Below are positions 1-6,727 of a stretch of DNA of 14,635 nucleotides, in pieces. Positions within the stretch are counted from its first letter, which is position 1, and each line of letters starts with the position of its first letter. Source of the DNA: Candidatus Enterococcus ferrettii. Lineage in GTDB: Bacteria; Bacillota; Bacilli; Lactobacillales; Enterococcaceae. The position numbers and the translations under genes were made by a program. The stretch lies in contig NZ_JAFREL010000038.1 in assembly GCF_017377655.1 (NCBI RefSeq), positions 1 through 14,635 on the forward strand. The letters run 5' to 3'. The notes below the pieces were generated by a model, which saw only the letters and a list, made by a program, of their open reading frames with translations, was not told the origin of the DNA and did not search any database.

Positions 1-77
1 CAATTATTTACTTCAGCATAGTATGGCCAAATTTGTTCCGGTGTTAATTCTGTCTCAACTTCAAAGCTAAATTTCAT
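1..77 (-). CDS. SRPBCC-family protein, N-terminal fragment (cut by window edge)
   Basis: Only the first 25 codons are visible; the gene runs off the left edge. The peptide begins MKFSFEVETELTPEQIW, followed by PYYAEVNN. This resembles the first strand and helix of SRPBCC (START/polyketide-cyclase-like) proteins, small helix-grip folds that bind hydrophobic ligands. I chose the ATG at 77 and not the in-frame ATG at 83, because AAGGAG at 90-85 is 7 nt from the former and only 1 nt from the latter. It has its own promoter (109-137) and lies beyond the terminator of the beta-glucoside operon, so it is a separate unit. The family call rests on a short stretch and no function can be assigned. Confidence 0.6.
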   Translation of the reverse strand, partial: MKFSFEVETELTPEQIWPYYAEVNN

Positions 78-91
78 CGTCATTCTCCTTT

Positions 92-137
92 TTAATAAGT
101 ATACTTATAATATATACACTTATTAAAATGAAGTCAA
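92..137 (-). promoter_or_regulatory. Promoter with overlapping inverted repeats (likely operator)
   Basis: On the minus strand there is TTGACT at 137-132, a 17-bp spacer and TATATT at 114-109, a good sigma-A-type promoter for the gene starting at 77. Two palindromic elements overlap it. A perfect 14-bp palindrome, ATAAGTATACTTAT, lies at 95-108 just downstream of the -10. A longer inverted repeat has arms TTAATAAGT at 92-100 and ACTTATTAA at 118-126, the second inside the spacer. This placement suits a repressor site. The cognate regulator is not in the window. Confidence 0.5.
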
Positions 138-202
138 TCAATAATTATGAGGATCATCAAAGAAATGCCTTAAAATAGGATTTAAGCTTCTATTTCTCTG
201 GA

Positions 203-237
203 CAAACAAAAGACCTGTGACTTCTTAGGTCACAGGT
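203..237 (-). terminator. Intrinsic terminator of the beta-glucoside operon
   Basis: Perfect 9-bp arms (213-221 and 229-237, ACCTGTGAC and its complement) with a 7-nt loop. On the minus strand the stem is followed by TCTTTTGTTT, a moderate U-rich tail. It lies about 170 bp downstream of the antiterminator stop codon and upstream of the SRPBCC-like gene. The plus-strand side has no U tract, so it works in one direction. Confidence 0.75.
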
Positions 238-404
238 TCAAAAAAACAAATAAGCGGTGTGGCTAAAGCAGATCCTTTGGAAGTAAGCCAAATTAATCAT
301 AAAATAAGGACAAGTTATTTTCGAAGTATCATTCCTTTTTTTTAGTGCTTGTCGCTTCTGTCGCACTCTTATATAAATGGCAGTTGATAGAAGTTTTTTT
401 ACTT
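238..404. other. Intergenic stretch with small inverted repeats, no gene seen
   Basis: I see no credible ORF with a ribosome binding site here. It is the 3' untranslated region of the beta-glucoside operon. It holds three weak hairpins: TAGAAGT/ACTTCTA arms at 388-394 and 401-407 overlapping the antiterminator stop codon; AGTGC/GCACT arms at 344-348 and 363-367 enclosing two GCGACA hexamers (minus strand); and AAGGA/TCCTT arms at 306-310 and 333-337. The compact, structured character resembles short intergenic repeat elements of enterococci, but I cannot confirm a second copy. Confidence 0.35.
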
Positions 405-1241
405 CTAATACACTCTTGAAATATGCAATGTTAAGTACAGCAGCTCATCTTGATTCACTGAAGCATCCATTTCTTCTTGGACATACTCCTTGATCTTTAC
501 GGCTGCCCGATAATCTTTAGGAAAGCGTTGCTTCACTGAAGCTAATAAAAAATCGTCTTTTTCTGGCAGTTCTTCTTTTTTTATCATCCGGGCAATGAAA
601 AACTGCAAATGAGTAACAAATCTTAGATAGAGCATGGAATCCTTGTCAATTTGCTTTTCAGGAAATAAATAACTCAACATGGTCAATATATCCTTTAGAG
701 CTCTCACGGAAAGCATGGTTTCTTCCATATTCGTTTGCTCACTTTGAGCATTTACAATATGAAAAGCAATATTTCCGGCCTCTTCTTCTGGCAACTGAAC
801 ATTCATCTTTTTGTTAATTAGTTCAATAGCGTAGCAGCCAACTGCAAATTCCTTTGGATAATACTTTTGAATTTCAATCAGCAAGCGATTTTGAAAAACA
901 ATACCCTTCTGACTGCGTTCGATCGCATACTTCAAGTGATCAACCAGCGTAAAAAATAAACTTTTATTCAGTTTAAAGTCAAACTTGCTGTTAGCATAAT
1001 CAATAATTCGCTTCACACAAATAATTAGATCATCCGAAGCATCCTCAAACAATTTGATGTAATCCTTTTTTAGAGCGTCAGAAAGTGAATCTAATTTAAA
1101 TATTTTTTGGATTTTATCAGCTGGAACAAGATCGCCTTTCTTGAGTTGAAATCCGATCCCTTTTCCCATTAATATCACCTCTTTGCCTTGTTTATCTAAG
1201 CAAAGAATTAAACTATTGTTTAACGTTTTAGCTACTCTCAT
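405..1241 (-). CDS. licT: BglG/LicT-family transcriptional antiterminator
   Basis: RNA-binding antiterminator that should bind the RAT hairpin at 4584-4612 and let transcription pass the terminator before the permease gene. The 278-residue protein has an N-terminal co-antiterminator domain (about 1-55, with LNNSLILC and GKGIGF) followed by two PRD domains. The four histidines used for PTS phosphorylation in this family are visible: H102 (VDHLKYAIER) and H161 (IAFHIVNAQ) in PRD1, H211 (FVTHLQFF) and H273 (YLTLHISRV) in PRD2. The frame is open back to 1298, but the start is the ATG at 1241: it gives the family N-terminus MRVAKTLNNS and has a GAGGGGG site just upstream. It begins 17 nt after the glucosidase stop, so it is the third gene of the operon. 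With no promoter of its own seen, its supply depends on the operon it activates. Confidence 0.94.
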   Translation of the reverse strand: MRVAKTLNNSLILCLDKQGKEVILMGKGIGFQLKKGDLVPADKIQKIFKLDSLSDALKKDYIKLFEDASDDLIICVKRIIDYANSKFDFKLNKSLFFTLVDHLKYAIERSQKGIVFQNRLLIEIQKYYPKEFAVGCYAIELINKKMNVQLPEEEAGNIAFHIVNAQSEQTNMEETMLSVRALKDILTMLSYLFPEKQIDKDSMLYLRFVTHLQFFIARMIKKEELPEKDDFLLASVKQRFPKDYRAAVKIKEYVQEEMDASVNQDELLYLTLHISRVY

Positions 1242-1258
1242 TAGATTCACCGCCCCCT

Positions 1259-2668
1259 CTAAGCTAAGCCATTTCGAGCAATTAATTCTTGGAACCAAAA
1301 GAAACTTTCTTTTCTCATTCGTTTTAATTCTTTAAGGTCCCCATCCGTTCGGTCAACATAAATAAATCCGTAACGTTTATTAAAACCTTGATGAGTACTG
1401 ACAACATCAATCGCTGACCAAGGCATATAACCAAAGACATCGACACCATCTGTTAAAGCTTCCTGAATAGCCAAAATATGTTTGGCTAAATAATCAATTC
1501 TATCCTGGTCATTGATTCGCCCGTCTTCATCCACTATATCTGGAGCTCCGTATCCATTTTCGGTAATTAAAATAGGTAAATCATACCGGTCATATAGTTT
1601 TCTTAGGGTTAGTCTTAATCCAGTAGGATCAACTACCCAGCCATAGGGCGTTTTATCAACATAAGGATTTTCTGCTGCTCGGTAGACGCCTTCTTCCCCC
1701 AACATAATTTGTTGATCTCCTGCTCTAGCGGAGACATCTGATCCATCATTCTTACTAGCAGCGATCGTGGCAGTTGAATAGTAATTAATCGCAATAAAAT
1801 CGGGTTTTCCGGAACCTAATATTTCCTGATCTTCTGCTTCAATTTTAGGATATAATCCGCGATCATTCAAATAGTTTTCAAACAAATAATTGTATTTCCC
1901 ACGAACTGCTGCATCTAAGAAAGACCAGCCTCTTAATGTTTCCCAATTATGGGCTGCAATTGCATCTTCCGGACTGGAAGTGGCTTGATACATAGCAGTT
2001 AAATTGATAGCTGGACCGATTTTTCCTTTAAGATTCAACTGATGGTACAAGTGAATCACTTTAGCTTGAGCCAATAAAACATGGTGGTTAATTTGAAAGA
2101 GTTCTTTTTTTGAAGGCAGCTGTCCACTAAGTGGTAGACCGATGGCACCAGGATGCAGGATCATGGTGTTTTGTTCGTTAATCGTTAACCAATAGTTTAC
2201 CTTATCACCGTATTCATGAAATAGTATTTTTATATAATCGACGAAATGATCAATGGTCTCCCGATTTAACCAACCACCTTGTTCCTCTAAAAAATAAGGT
2301 AAATCGAAATGGTACATGGTTACGATGGGTTCAATTCCCTGATTCAAACATTCATCAATAACTTGATGATAAAAAGAAATCCCCTTCTGATTCACTTTGT
2401 TGTTTTCAATATCCATGATCCGAGTCCAAGCGATGGAAAAGCGAAAAGCCTTCAAACCCAATTCTTTGAACAGTTGAATGTCCTCTTTGTAGTGATGATA
2501 AAAATCCGAAGCTACTTCAAAGTTGGCTACCCCTTCTGTATGCTGATACTTGTCAATAATTGATGGCTGCTTTCCATCTTCTTGATAAGCTCCTTCTGCT
2601 TGGTAAGCACTAATGGAGGCTCCCCATAAAAAATTCTCTGGAAATGCTGAAAGCTGTTTGTACTGCAC
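1259..2668 (-). CDS. bglA: 6-phospho-beta-glucosidase (GH1)
   Basis: Cytoplasmic glycoside hydrolase family 1 enzyme that splits the phosphorylated beta-glucosides delivered by the neighbouring EII permease into glucose-6-phosphate and an aglycone or sugar. The 469-residue length is normal. The acid/base glutamate is E165 in TINEQN and the nucleophile is E370 in LITENGYG. The 6-phosphate recognition trio of phospho-glycosidases is present as S424, K431 and Y433 (STHQGFNKRYGF). The N-terminus FPENFLWGASISAYQAEG is the family's standard opening. The start is GTG at 2668, with AAGGAG at 2683-2678, 9 nt upstream and overlapping the permease stop codon, so translation is probably coupled. Confidence 0.96.
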   Translation of the reverse strand: MQYKQLSAFPENFLWGASISAYQAEGAYQEDGKQPSIIDKYQHTEGVANFEVASDFYHHYKEDIQLFKELGLKAFRFSIAWTRIMDIENNKVNQKGISFYHQVIDECLNQGIEPIVTMYHFDLPYFLEEQGGWLNRETIDHFVDYIKILFHEYGDKVNYWLTINEQNTMILHPGAIGLPLSGQLPSKKELFQINHHVLLAQAKVIHLYHQLNLKGKIGPAINLTAMYQATSSPEDAIAAHNWETLRGWSFLDAAVRGKYNYLFENYLNDRGLYPKIEAEDQEILGSGKPDFIAINYYSTATIAASKNDGSDVSARAGDQQIMLGEEGVYRAAENPYVDKTPYGWVVDPTGLRLTLRKLYDRYDLPILITENGYGAPDIVDEDGRINDQDRIDYLAKHILAIQEALTDGVDVFGYMPWSAIDVVSTHQGFNKRYGFIYVDRTDGDLKELKRMRKESFFWFQELIARNGLA

Positions 2669-2681
2669 GAAAATCCTCTCC

Positions 2682-4505
2682 TTAACTAATTTGCATCAAT
2701 GGTTCATGTTCCTTTAAGTTTCCGGTTGTTTCACTAATTACTTCATAATTTTCACTGTTGGTCACCACAACGATCACTGTATCATCGTAGCCCGCATTTC
2801 TAATGGAATCAAAATCGGCGTCGATTAGCAACTGTCCTGCTGAAACCTGATCCCCTGCTTTTACGAAAACTTCAAAGGGCTTACCTTTGAGATTCACCGT
2901 GTCGATCCCAACATGGATTAATAGTTCAATTCCATCTTTTGAACGCAAACCAATAGCATGCTTAGATTCCAAAATAGTGATAACTTCTCCATCAACTGGT
3001 GAATAAATGCTATTTTCTTCCGGATGAATGGCGACACCTTTACCTAATAAGCCTTTAGAAAAAACGGCATCGTTAACTTCAGAAATAGGATAAATACTTC
3101 CTTTTATTGGACTTTCAATGATGATCGATGATTCCGCTGAAGCCTGTTCTAGTTCATCGGAAGTATCATCAAATCCGATTAGATAAGCAATAATAAAGGT
3201 TGCAACAAAAGCAATCACACATGTAATAATTGCATGAACAATATTCATCGGATTCTCACCAATGAAAGCGGGCAATGCTGCTAAACCTGGTGAAACAAAA
3301 GCATATCTTACCAAACCGCTCAAGCCAGCATATAAACCAGCGATCGCACCGCCAATCATTGAAGCTACCAATGGTTTTTTCAGCTTCAAGGTCACTCCGT
3401 ATAATGAAGGCTCAGTGATTCCCATTAAAGCAGTAATTCCGGTAGAAACAGCTAACTGCTTTAACTCTTTGTTTTTCGTTTTCGCAGCCACTGCAAACGT
3501 AGCCCCAGACTGGGCAATATTGGAGGCTAACATCCCTGGTCCATTGATCATTTCTGAACCATTGCTGCTTAGCTGCATAGTAGCAATTGGTGTCATGGCC
3601 CAAGCTGTTCCGGTTACAACAAGGAAAGGTTGTAAACCACCCATTAAAAATGGAATTAACCATGCTGCCTTACCGTTAATCCACTCAGCTCCAACTGCTA
3701 CAAGATCATTTAGTAGCGTTCCGAATGGTCCAATAACTACTAACGCCAACGGTCCCATGATCAGAAAAACCAGCATTGGTTTAGTAAAGAACTTGATAAA
3801 TGAGGGTGAAATCCGATCGGCAAAGGGTTCCACATAGGACATAATCCAAACCGTGAAAATAATTGGTAACACCGACCCAGCATAATCAGCAGCCAATACC
3901 GGAATTCCTAAGAAAGAAACTGCATCACCAGTAGAAAAAAGCTGCGAAATATTAGGATGAAGCAAGATACCGGCAACTGTAATCGCCAAAATTGGACTGA
4001 CATCAAACTTTATTGCAGCCCCATAAGCTAAGAGTACTGGCATAAAGTAAAAGGCTGCATCAGCGATCGTATTCAAAATGATGTAAGTTTGACTGCTATC
4101 TGATAGTACACCAGTCAAGGTCAAGACTGCTAAGATAGCTTTTACCATCCCAGCACCAGTGATTGCTGGAATCATTGGAGTGAAAGTAGTCGAAATAATA
4201 CTAATCAGTCTTGAAATAATACTTTCCTGACTATCAGAAGGTTTTTTCTGCTTAATAGAGTTACCAACCGCTTTTTGAATTTCTTTAAAAGCAGTTTGGA
4301 CTTCATTGCCAATGACAACCTGGTACTGACCACCACTATCAACAACACTAATCACACCCGAAGTTTTTTCTAAAGCTTTAGTATCAGCTTTTTTCTTATC
4401 TTTGAGCTCAAAACGTAATCTAGTTGCACAGTGGGTTAAACTGACCACGTTTTCTTTTCCTCCAACATGCTGCAATACATTTCTTCCTACTTCTCTGTAA
4501 TCCAT
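2682..4505 (-). CDS. bglP: PTS beta-glucoside-specific EIIBCA permease
   Basis: Membrane transporter that imports and phosphorylates aryl-beta-glucosides using HPr-phosphate. The 607 residues run in B-C-A order. EIIB (about 1-90) has the phosphocysteine C26 in LTHCATRLRF. EIIC (about 110-450) is a run of hydrophobic segments with the conserved GITEPSLYG loop. The C-terminal glucose-type EIIA has H516 and the phosphorylated H531 (LLIHVGIDTV), 15 residues apart as in that family. The frame is open to 4556, but the added 17 codons lie inside the leader terminator. The real start is ATG at 4505, with AAAGGAG at 4520-4514 and an N-terminus MDYREVGRNVL typical of EIIB. EIIA/EIIB should also set the phosphorylation state of the antiterminator, giving substrate-dependent induction. 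Confidence 0.96.
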   Translation of the reverse strand: MDYREVGRNVLQHVGGKENVVSLTHCATRLRFELKDKKKADTKALEKTSGVISVVDSGGQYQVVIGNEVQTAFKEIQKAVGNSIKQKKPSDSQESIISRLISIISTTFTPMIPAITGAGMVKAILAVLTLTGVLSDSSQTYIILNTIADAAFYFMPVLLAYGAAIKFDVSPILAITVAGILLHPNISQLFSTGDAVSFLGIPVLAADYAGSVLPIIFTVWIMSYVEPFADRISPSFIKFFTKPMLVFLIMGPLALVVIGPFGTLLNDLVAVGAEWINGKAAWLIPFLMGGLQPFLVVTGTAWAMTPIATMQLSSNGSEMINGPGMLASNIAQSGATFAVAAKTKNKELKQLAVSTGITALMGITEPSLYGVTLKLKKPLVASMIGGAIAGLYAGLSGLVRYAFVSPGLAALPAFIGENPMNIVHAIITCVIAFVATFIIAYLIGFDDTSDELEQASAESSIIIESPIKGSIYPISEVNDAVFSKGLLGKGVAIHPEENSIYSPVDGEVITILESKHAIGLRSKDGIELLIHVGIDTVNLKGKPFEVFVKAGDQVSAGQLLIDADFDSIRNAGYDDTVIVVVTNSENYEVISETTGNLKEHEPLMQIS

Positions 4506-4527
4506 CTTTCTCTCTCCTTTAAACAGT

Positions 4528-4589
4528 AAAAAAGACCAAGTCAAACCACGCCTCAACCAAAAATTGAAGTGTTAGTTTGTCTTGGTCTT
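4528..4589 (-). terminator. Leader terminator controlled by antitermination
   Basis: On the minus strand the arm AAGACCAAGACAAAC (4589-4575) pairs with GTTTGACTTGGTCTT (4546-4532), 14 of 15 positions complementary, and is followed by a U-run (4533-4528). It sits between promoter and permease start. Its 5' arm shares GACC with the 3' end of the RAT at 4584-4612, so RAT and terminator structures are mutually exclusive. This is the standard BglG/LicT control switch. Confidence 0.92.
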
Positions 4590-4612
4590 GCCTGCGTAAT
4601 CAGTAACATGCC
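4584..4612 (-). promoter_or_regulatory. RNA antiterminator (RAT) site
   Basis: A 29-nt element on the minus strand reads GGCATGTTACTGATT then ACGCAGGCAAGACC. This matches the conserved BglG/LicT RAT blocks (GGxxTGTTACTG and CGCAGGCAAxACC) almost base for base. Its last six bases are the start of the terminator arm. It is the expected binding target of the antiterminator encoded at 405-1241. I found no second RAT in the operon. Confidence 0.92.
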
Positions 4613-4637
4613 AATAACGTTATTTTGCTGTAATCGA

Positions 4638-4666
4638 ATAATAGCATATAATGATAGCGCAATCAA
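4638..4666 (-). promoter_or_regulatory. Beta-glucoside operon promoter with cre-like box
   Basis: Minus strand: -35 TTGATT at 4666-4661, 17-bp spacer, -10 TATTAT at 4643-4638 preceded by TG (extended -10). Transcription should start near 4631, about 19 nt before the RAT. A near-palindrome, TGATTGCGCTATCA, at 4665-4652 has one mismatch to the CcpA cre consensus TGWNANCGNTNWCA and overlaps the -35 and spacer. This predicts carbon catabolite repression by steric block of RNA polymerase. Confidence 0.68.
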
Positions 4667-4721
4667 TAAGAAATTTAAATTTATTTGGTTTTCGTTTTAT
4701 CATTTATTCTTAATATAACAG

Positions 4722-5513
4722 TTAAATCACATCAGCGAATGTATATCTACGCATACCTGCTGCTAAAATGAGTACGTCTAGTACCAACCATACCAGTAAA
4801 ACCATTCCTACATAGCTGGCGGGAAATTCCCAAAATTGTGAGAGCATCGAAAACGCAGATAACGGATCACACAGCTTCAACCACTCTGCTTTTGGAAACA
4901 GTTGGTGAATTTGATAAGTGAAGGATGGAATAAACAGCATCCCTACCATGTAGACAGTAATGGTAATACTTGTTTTTTTAGTAAAAACCAATAAGCAATA
5001 ACCAATTGCAATCATTCCAAGATATAAAGGCATTGATAGAATGATTTGTACGAGCATTCTCAAAATGAAGGCTAAATTAATTCCACCAAAACCATACAGC
5101 AGAACGCCCAATGCTGTACTCGCTGCTAAACAAACGATAGTGTACACTATGCAGCAAAGAAACCCAGTAATGCACTTTGCCAAAAAAACAATCCTCCGAT
5201 TAGCAAAGTAGGACAAAGTGTTTCGAATAGTTCCAGTTGAGTAATCTGCTCCTAAGACAGCTGTTGCAAAAGCAAGAATAAAGAAAGGAAATAGACCATC
5301 ATCTCGCATTTGCTGGATAAAATCAGCACCATTTACTGGCAAAGATCGAGCCGCACTTGCTGCTGATTGAACGCCGATTCCACCAGTACCGCCACCTGAG
5401 TTAAACATATTTAAGCCAGTAATAATAATAATCACTACACCAGCCAGCAATACATTTCGAACTGCGTTTCCTTTGCCTAATCTAAAGAACTCTGCTTTTA
5501 TCAAATTTACCAT
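4722..5513 (-). CDS. ABC-2-type permease subunit (partner of BcrA-like ATPase)
   Basis: Integral membrane partner of the ATPase encoded just upstream. The 263 residues start MVNLIKAEFFRLGKG, a cytoplasmic amphipathic lead typical of ABC-2 permeases. About six membrane segments follow (starting near residues 21, 75, 110, 145, 180 and 240), with a Gly/Ser-rich extracellular loop after the first. BcrB, LanE/LanG and Na+/peptide exporters have this layout, but sequence alone does not show the substrate. The frame is open to 5537 and would overlap the ATPase stop; I prefer ATG 5513, because AAGGAG at 5528-5523 sits 9 nt from it. No terminator is visible between its stop and the beta-glucoside promoter about 55 bp on, so some read-through into that leader is possible. 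Confidence 0.87.
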   Translation of the reverse strand: MVNLIKAEFFRLGKGNAVRNVLLAGVVIIIITGLNMFNSGGGTGGIGVQSAASAARSLPVNGADFIQQMRDDGLFPFFILAFATAVLGADYSTGTIRNTLSYFANRRIVFLAKCITGFLCCIVYTIVCLAASTALGVLLYGFGGINLAFILRMLVQIILSMPLYLGMIAIGYCLLVFTKKTSITITVYMVGMLFIPSFTYQIHQLFPKAEWLKLCDPLSAFSMLSQFWEFPASYVGMVLLVWLVLDVLILAAGMRRYTFADVI

Positions 5514-5526
5514 TGCTTTTCTCTCC

Positions 5527-6441
5527 TTATGCTGCATTAATTACACTGACAAAATAGTCTTCTAAATTTATTTTTACTTCGTTTGATGAATAGACCTTAA
5601 TTCCATTAGAACTAAGTGTTTCGATAACGATTGAAGGATCATCAAAAAAGCTGAATAAATGAATCTCCTCTTTAGAAACAACTTCGAAATTCGTATTGTC
5701 CAAAGCTGAGCGGATGATCCCTCCCGCCATTCGTGCATCGTCAACCTTAAGGGAAATAAATCCACGGATATCCTCTGCTAATTCCTCCTGAGTAAATTCC
5801 TTGAGCATTTTGCCTTGGTGAATAATGCCGTATCTGGTGGCAATATGTGCCAGTTCAGACAAGATATGACTAGAGATCAGAATAGTTGTTTGGTACTCTT
5901 CATTCAATCGCTTAATCAGGTTTCTAAATTCGATCATTCCAGTTGGGTCCAAGCCGTTAATCGGTTCATCCAAAATTAAAAATTCTGGATTCCCCATAAT
6001 TGCTAAGGCCAATCCCAACCTTTGCTTCATTCCTAATGAAAACTGGTGAAATTTCTTCCTGCCGGTATCACTAAGATTTACCAGCTGCAATACTCGTTCA
6101 ATTTCATTTTCATCAACCAGACCTCTTTGAATCCAGTAGTACTCCAAATTTTCCCGCGCAGTCATTTTTGGGAAAAAGACTGGGGTCTCAATCATAGAAC
6201 CAATTCTTGTTCGGGCCTGCTGCAGCTCATCTGCTTTACTGCTACCAAAAAGTTCAATTTCTCCACTAGAAGGTAGTATTAAGGAGGTAATTAACCGCAG
6301 CAGCGTAGTTTTCCCAGCCCCGTTTTCACCAATAAATCCGTAAATCTCACCTTTTCTTATCGTCATATTTATTTTACTTACTGCCATTCTTCCTGTATAG
6401 GATTTTGACAGCTGTGTAGTTCTTAAAATCGTCTTCTCCAT
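5527..6441 (-). CDS. ABC transporter ATPase, BcrA / lantibiotic-immunity type
   Basis: Cytoplasmic ATPase of a two-gene exporter. The 304 residues contain Walker A GENGAGKTT (38-46), signature SLGMKQR (136-142), Walker B FLILDEP (155-161) with the PINGLDP D-loop common in BcrA/LanF proteins, and the switch His H192 (SSHILSE). The C-terminal 90 residues form an accessory domain of unknown role. Relatives remove bacitracin or lantibiotics from the membrane, so a peptide-resistance role is a reasonable inference but not proven. The start ATG has AAAGGAG at 6453-6447. Its stop is 13 nt before the permease start. Transcription probably begins from the direct-repeat promoter at 6534-6563, leaving a leader of about 85 nt. 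Confidence 0.94.
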   Translation of the reverse strand: MEKTILRTTQLSKSYTGRMAVSKINMTIRKGEIYGFIGENGAGKTTLLRLITSLILPSSGEIELFGSSKADELQQARTRIGSMIETPVFFPKMTARENLEYYWIQRGLVDENEIERVLQLVNLSDTGRKKFHQFSLGMKQRLGLALAIMGNPEFLILDEPINGLDPTGMIEFRNLIKRLNEEYQTTILISSHILSELAHIATRYGIIHQGKMLKEFTQEELAEDIRGFISLKVDDARMAGGIIRSALDNTNFEVVSKEEIHLFSFFDDPSIVIETLSSNGIKVYSSNEVKINLEDYFVSVINAA

Positions 6442-6533
6442 AATTTCTCCTTTTTTTGTTTAGTATTTGTGAATATCACGATAAGGAATGAGGCCCATAA
6501 ACCGATTCTGATAACTACCTTTCCTTATTTATT

Positions 6534-6563
6534 ACTATATACAATGAACCTTTAACGAACCTA
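6534..6563 (-). promoter_or_regulatory. Response-regulator-type promoter 1 (BcrA-like ABC operon)
   Basis: Minus strand: half-site TAGGTTC (6563-6557), GTTA, half-site AAGGTTC (6552-6546), six bases, then -10 TATAGT (6539-6534). The half-sites are 11 bp apart, one helical turn. The same arrangement precedes four other units in this window, including the response-regulator gene. There is no good -35 hexamer, as expected for an activated promoter. Confidence 0.72.
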
Positions 6564-6569
6564 AAATTA

Positions 6570-6653
6570 CTATCTTTCATTCCGCCAAATGGCAAAGAGT
6601 AAATTGATAATCACAGTTAGAATAATTGAGAATAGAATGGATCGAAAAAGCAT
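6570..6653 (-). CDS. Small hydrophobic peptide (27 aa), hypothetical
   Basis: Short ORF between the MacB-like operon's hairpin and the next promoter. It starts MLFRSILFSII, continues LTVIINLLFAIW and ends RNER: one predicted membrane helix with a basic tail. GGAG within AAAAAAGGAG (6672-6663) lies 9 nt before the ATG at 6653. An in-frame ATG at 6662 would give 30 residues but abuts the GGAG directly. There is no room for a separate promoter between the hairpin at 6691-6718 and this start, so expression would need read-through from the exporter operon. The strong ribosome binding site and hydrophobic composition argue for a real gene, perhaps a regulatory subunit of one of the two transporters. 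Homology is unknown to me. Confidence 0.5.
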   Translation of the reverse strand: MLFRSILFSIILTVIINLLFAIWRNER

Positions 6654-6690
6654 TACGCTCATCTCCTTTTTTAAAAGCCATTAGATACAC

Positions 6691-6718
6691 GAAAAGCAGT
6701 CTGAATCGACTGCTTTTC
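6691..6718 (-). terminator. Terminator-like hairpin after the MacB-like operon
   Basis: Perfect 11-bp arms GAAAAGCAGTC and GACTGCTTTTC with a 6-nt loop, 10 nt after the permease stop. The U-rich part is only the CTTTTC inside the stem, followed by GTGTATCT, so termination may be partial. That matters because a small ORF with a strong ribosome binding site follows directly. Confidence 0.65.
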
Positions 6719-6727
6719 TCCACTTGA

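Noticed and set aside
388..407. TAGAAGT/ACTTCTA hairpin as the antiterminator gene's terminator
   Set aside because: The stem is only 7 bp and AT-rich, and no U tract follows on the minus strand; the hairpin at 213-237 is a better terminator.
1242..1298. Upstream extension of the antiterminator gene
   Set aside because: It would overlap the end of the glucosidase gene and precede the conserved MRVAKTLNNS start, which has its own ribosome binding site.
3190..3215. AAAGGTTG sequence as a further response-regulator site
   Set aside because: Only one half-site is present, it lies inside the permease coding region, and there is no second repeat at 11 bp or -10 at the required distance.
3262..3837. 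191-codon plus-strand ORF
   Set aside because: It lies antisense within the EIIC part of the permease gene, has no ribosome binding site and shows no recognisable protein features.
4506..4556. Upstream in-frame extension of the EIIBCA gene (17 codons from ATG 4556)
   Set aside because: It lies inside the RAT-controlled terminator hairpin; ATG 4505 has a well-placed AAAGGAG and gives the normal EIIB N-terminus.
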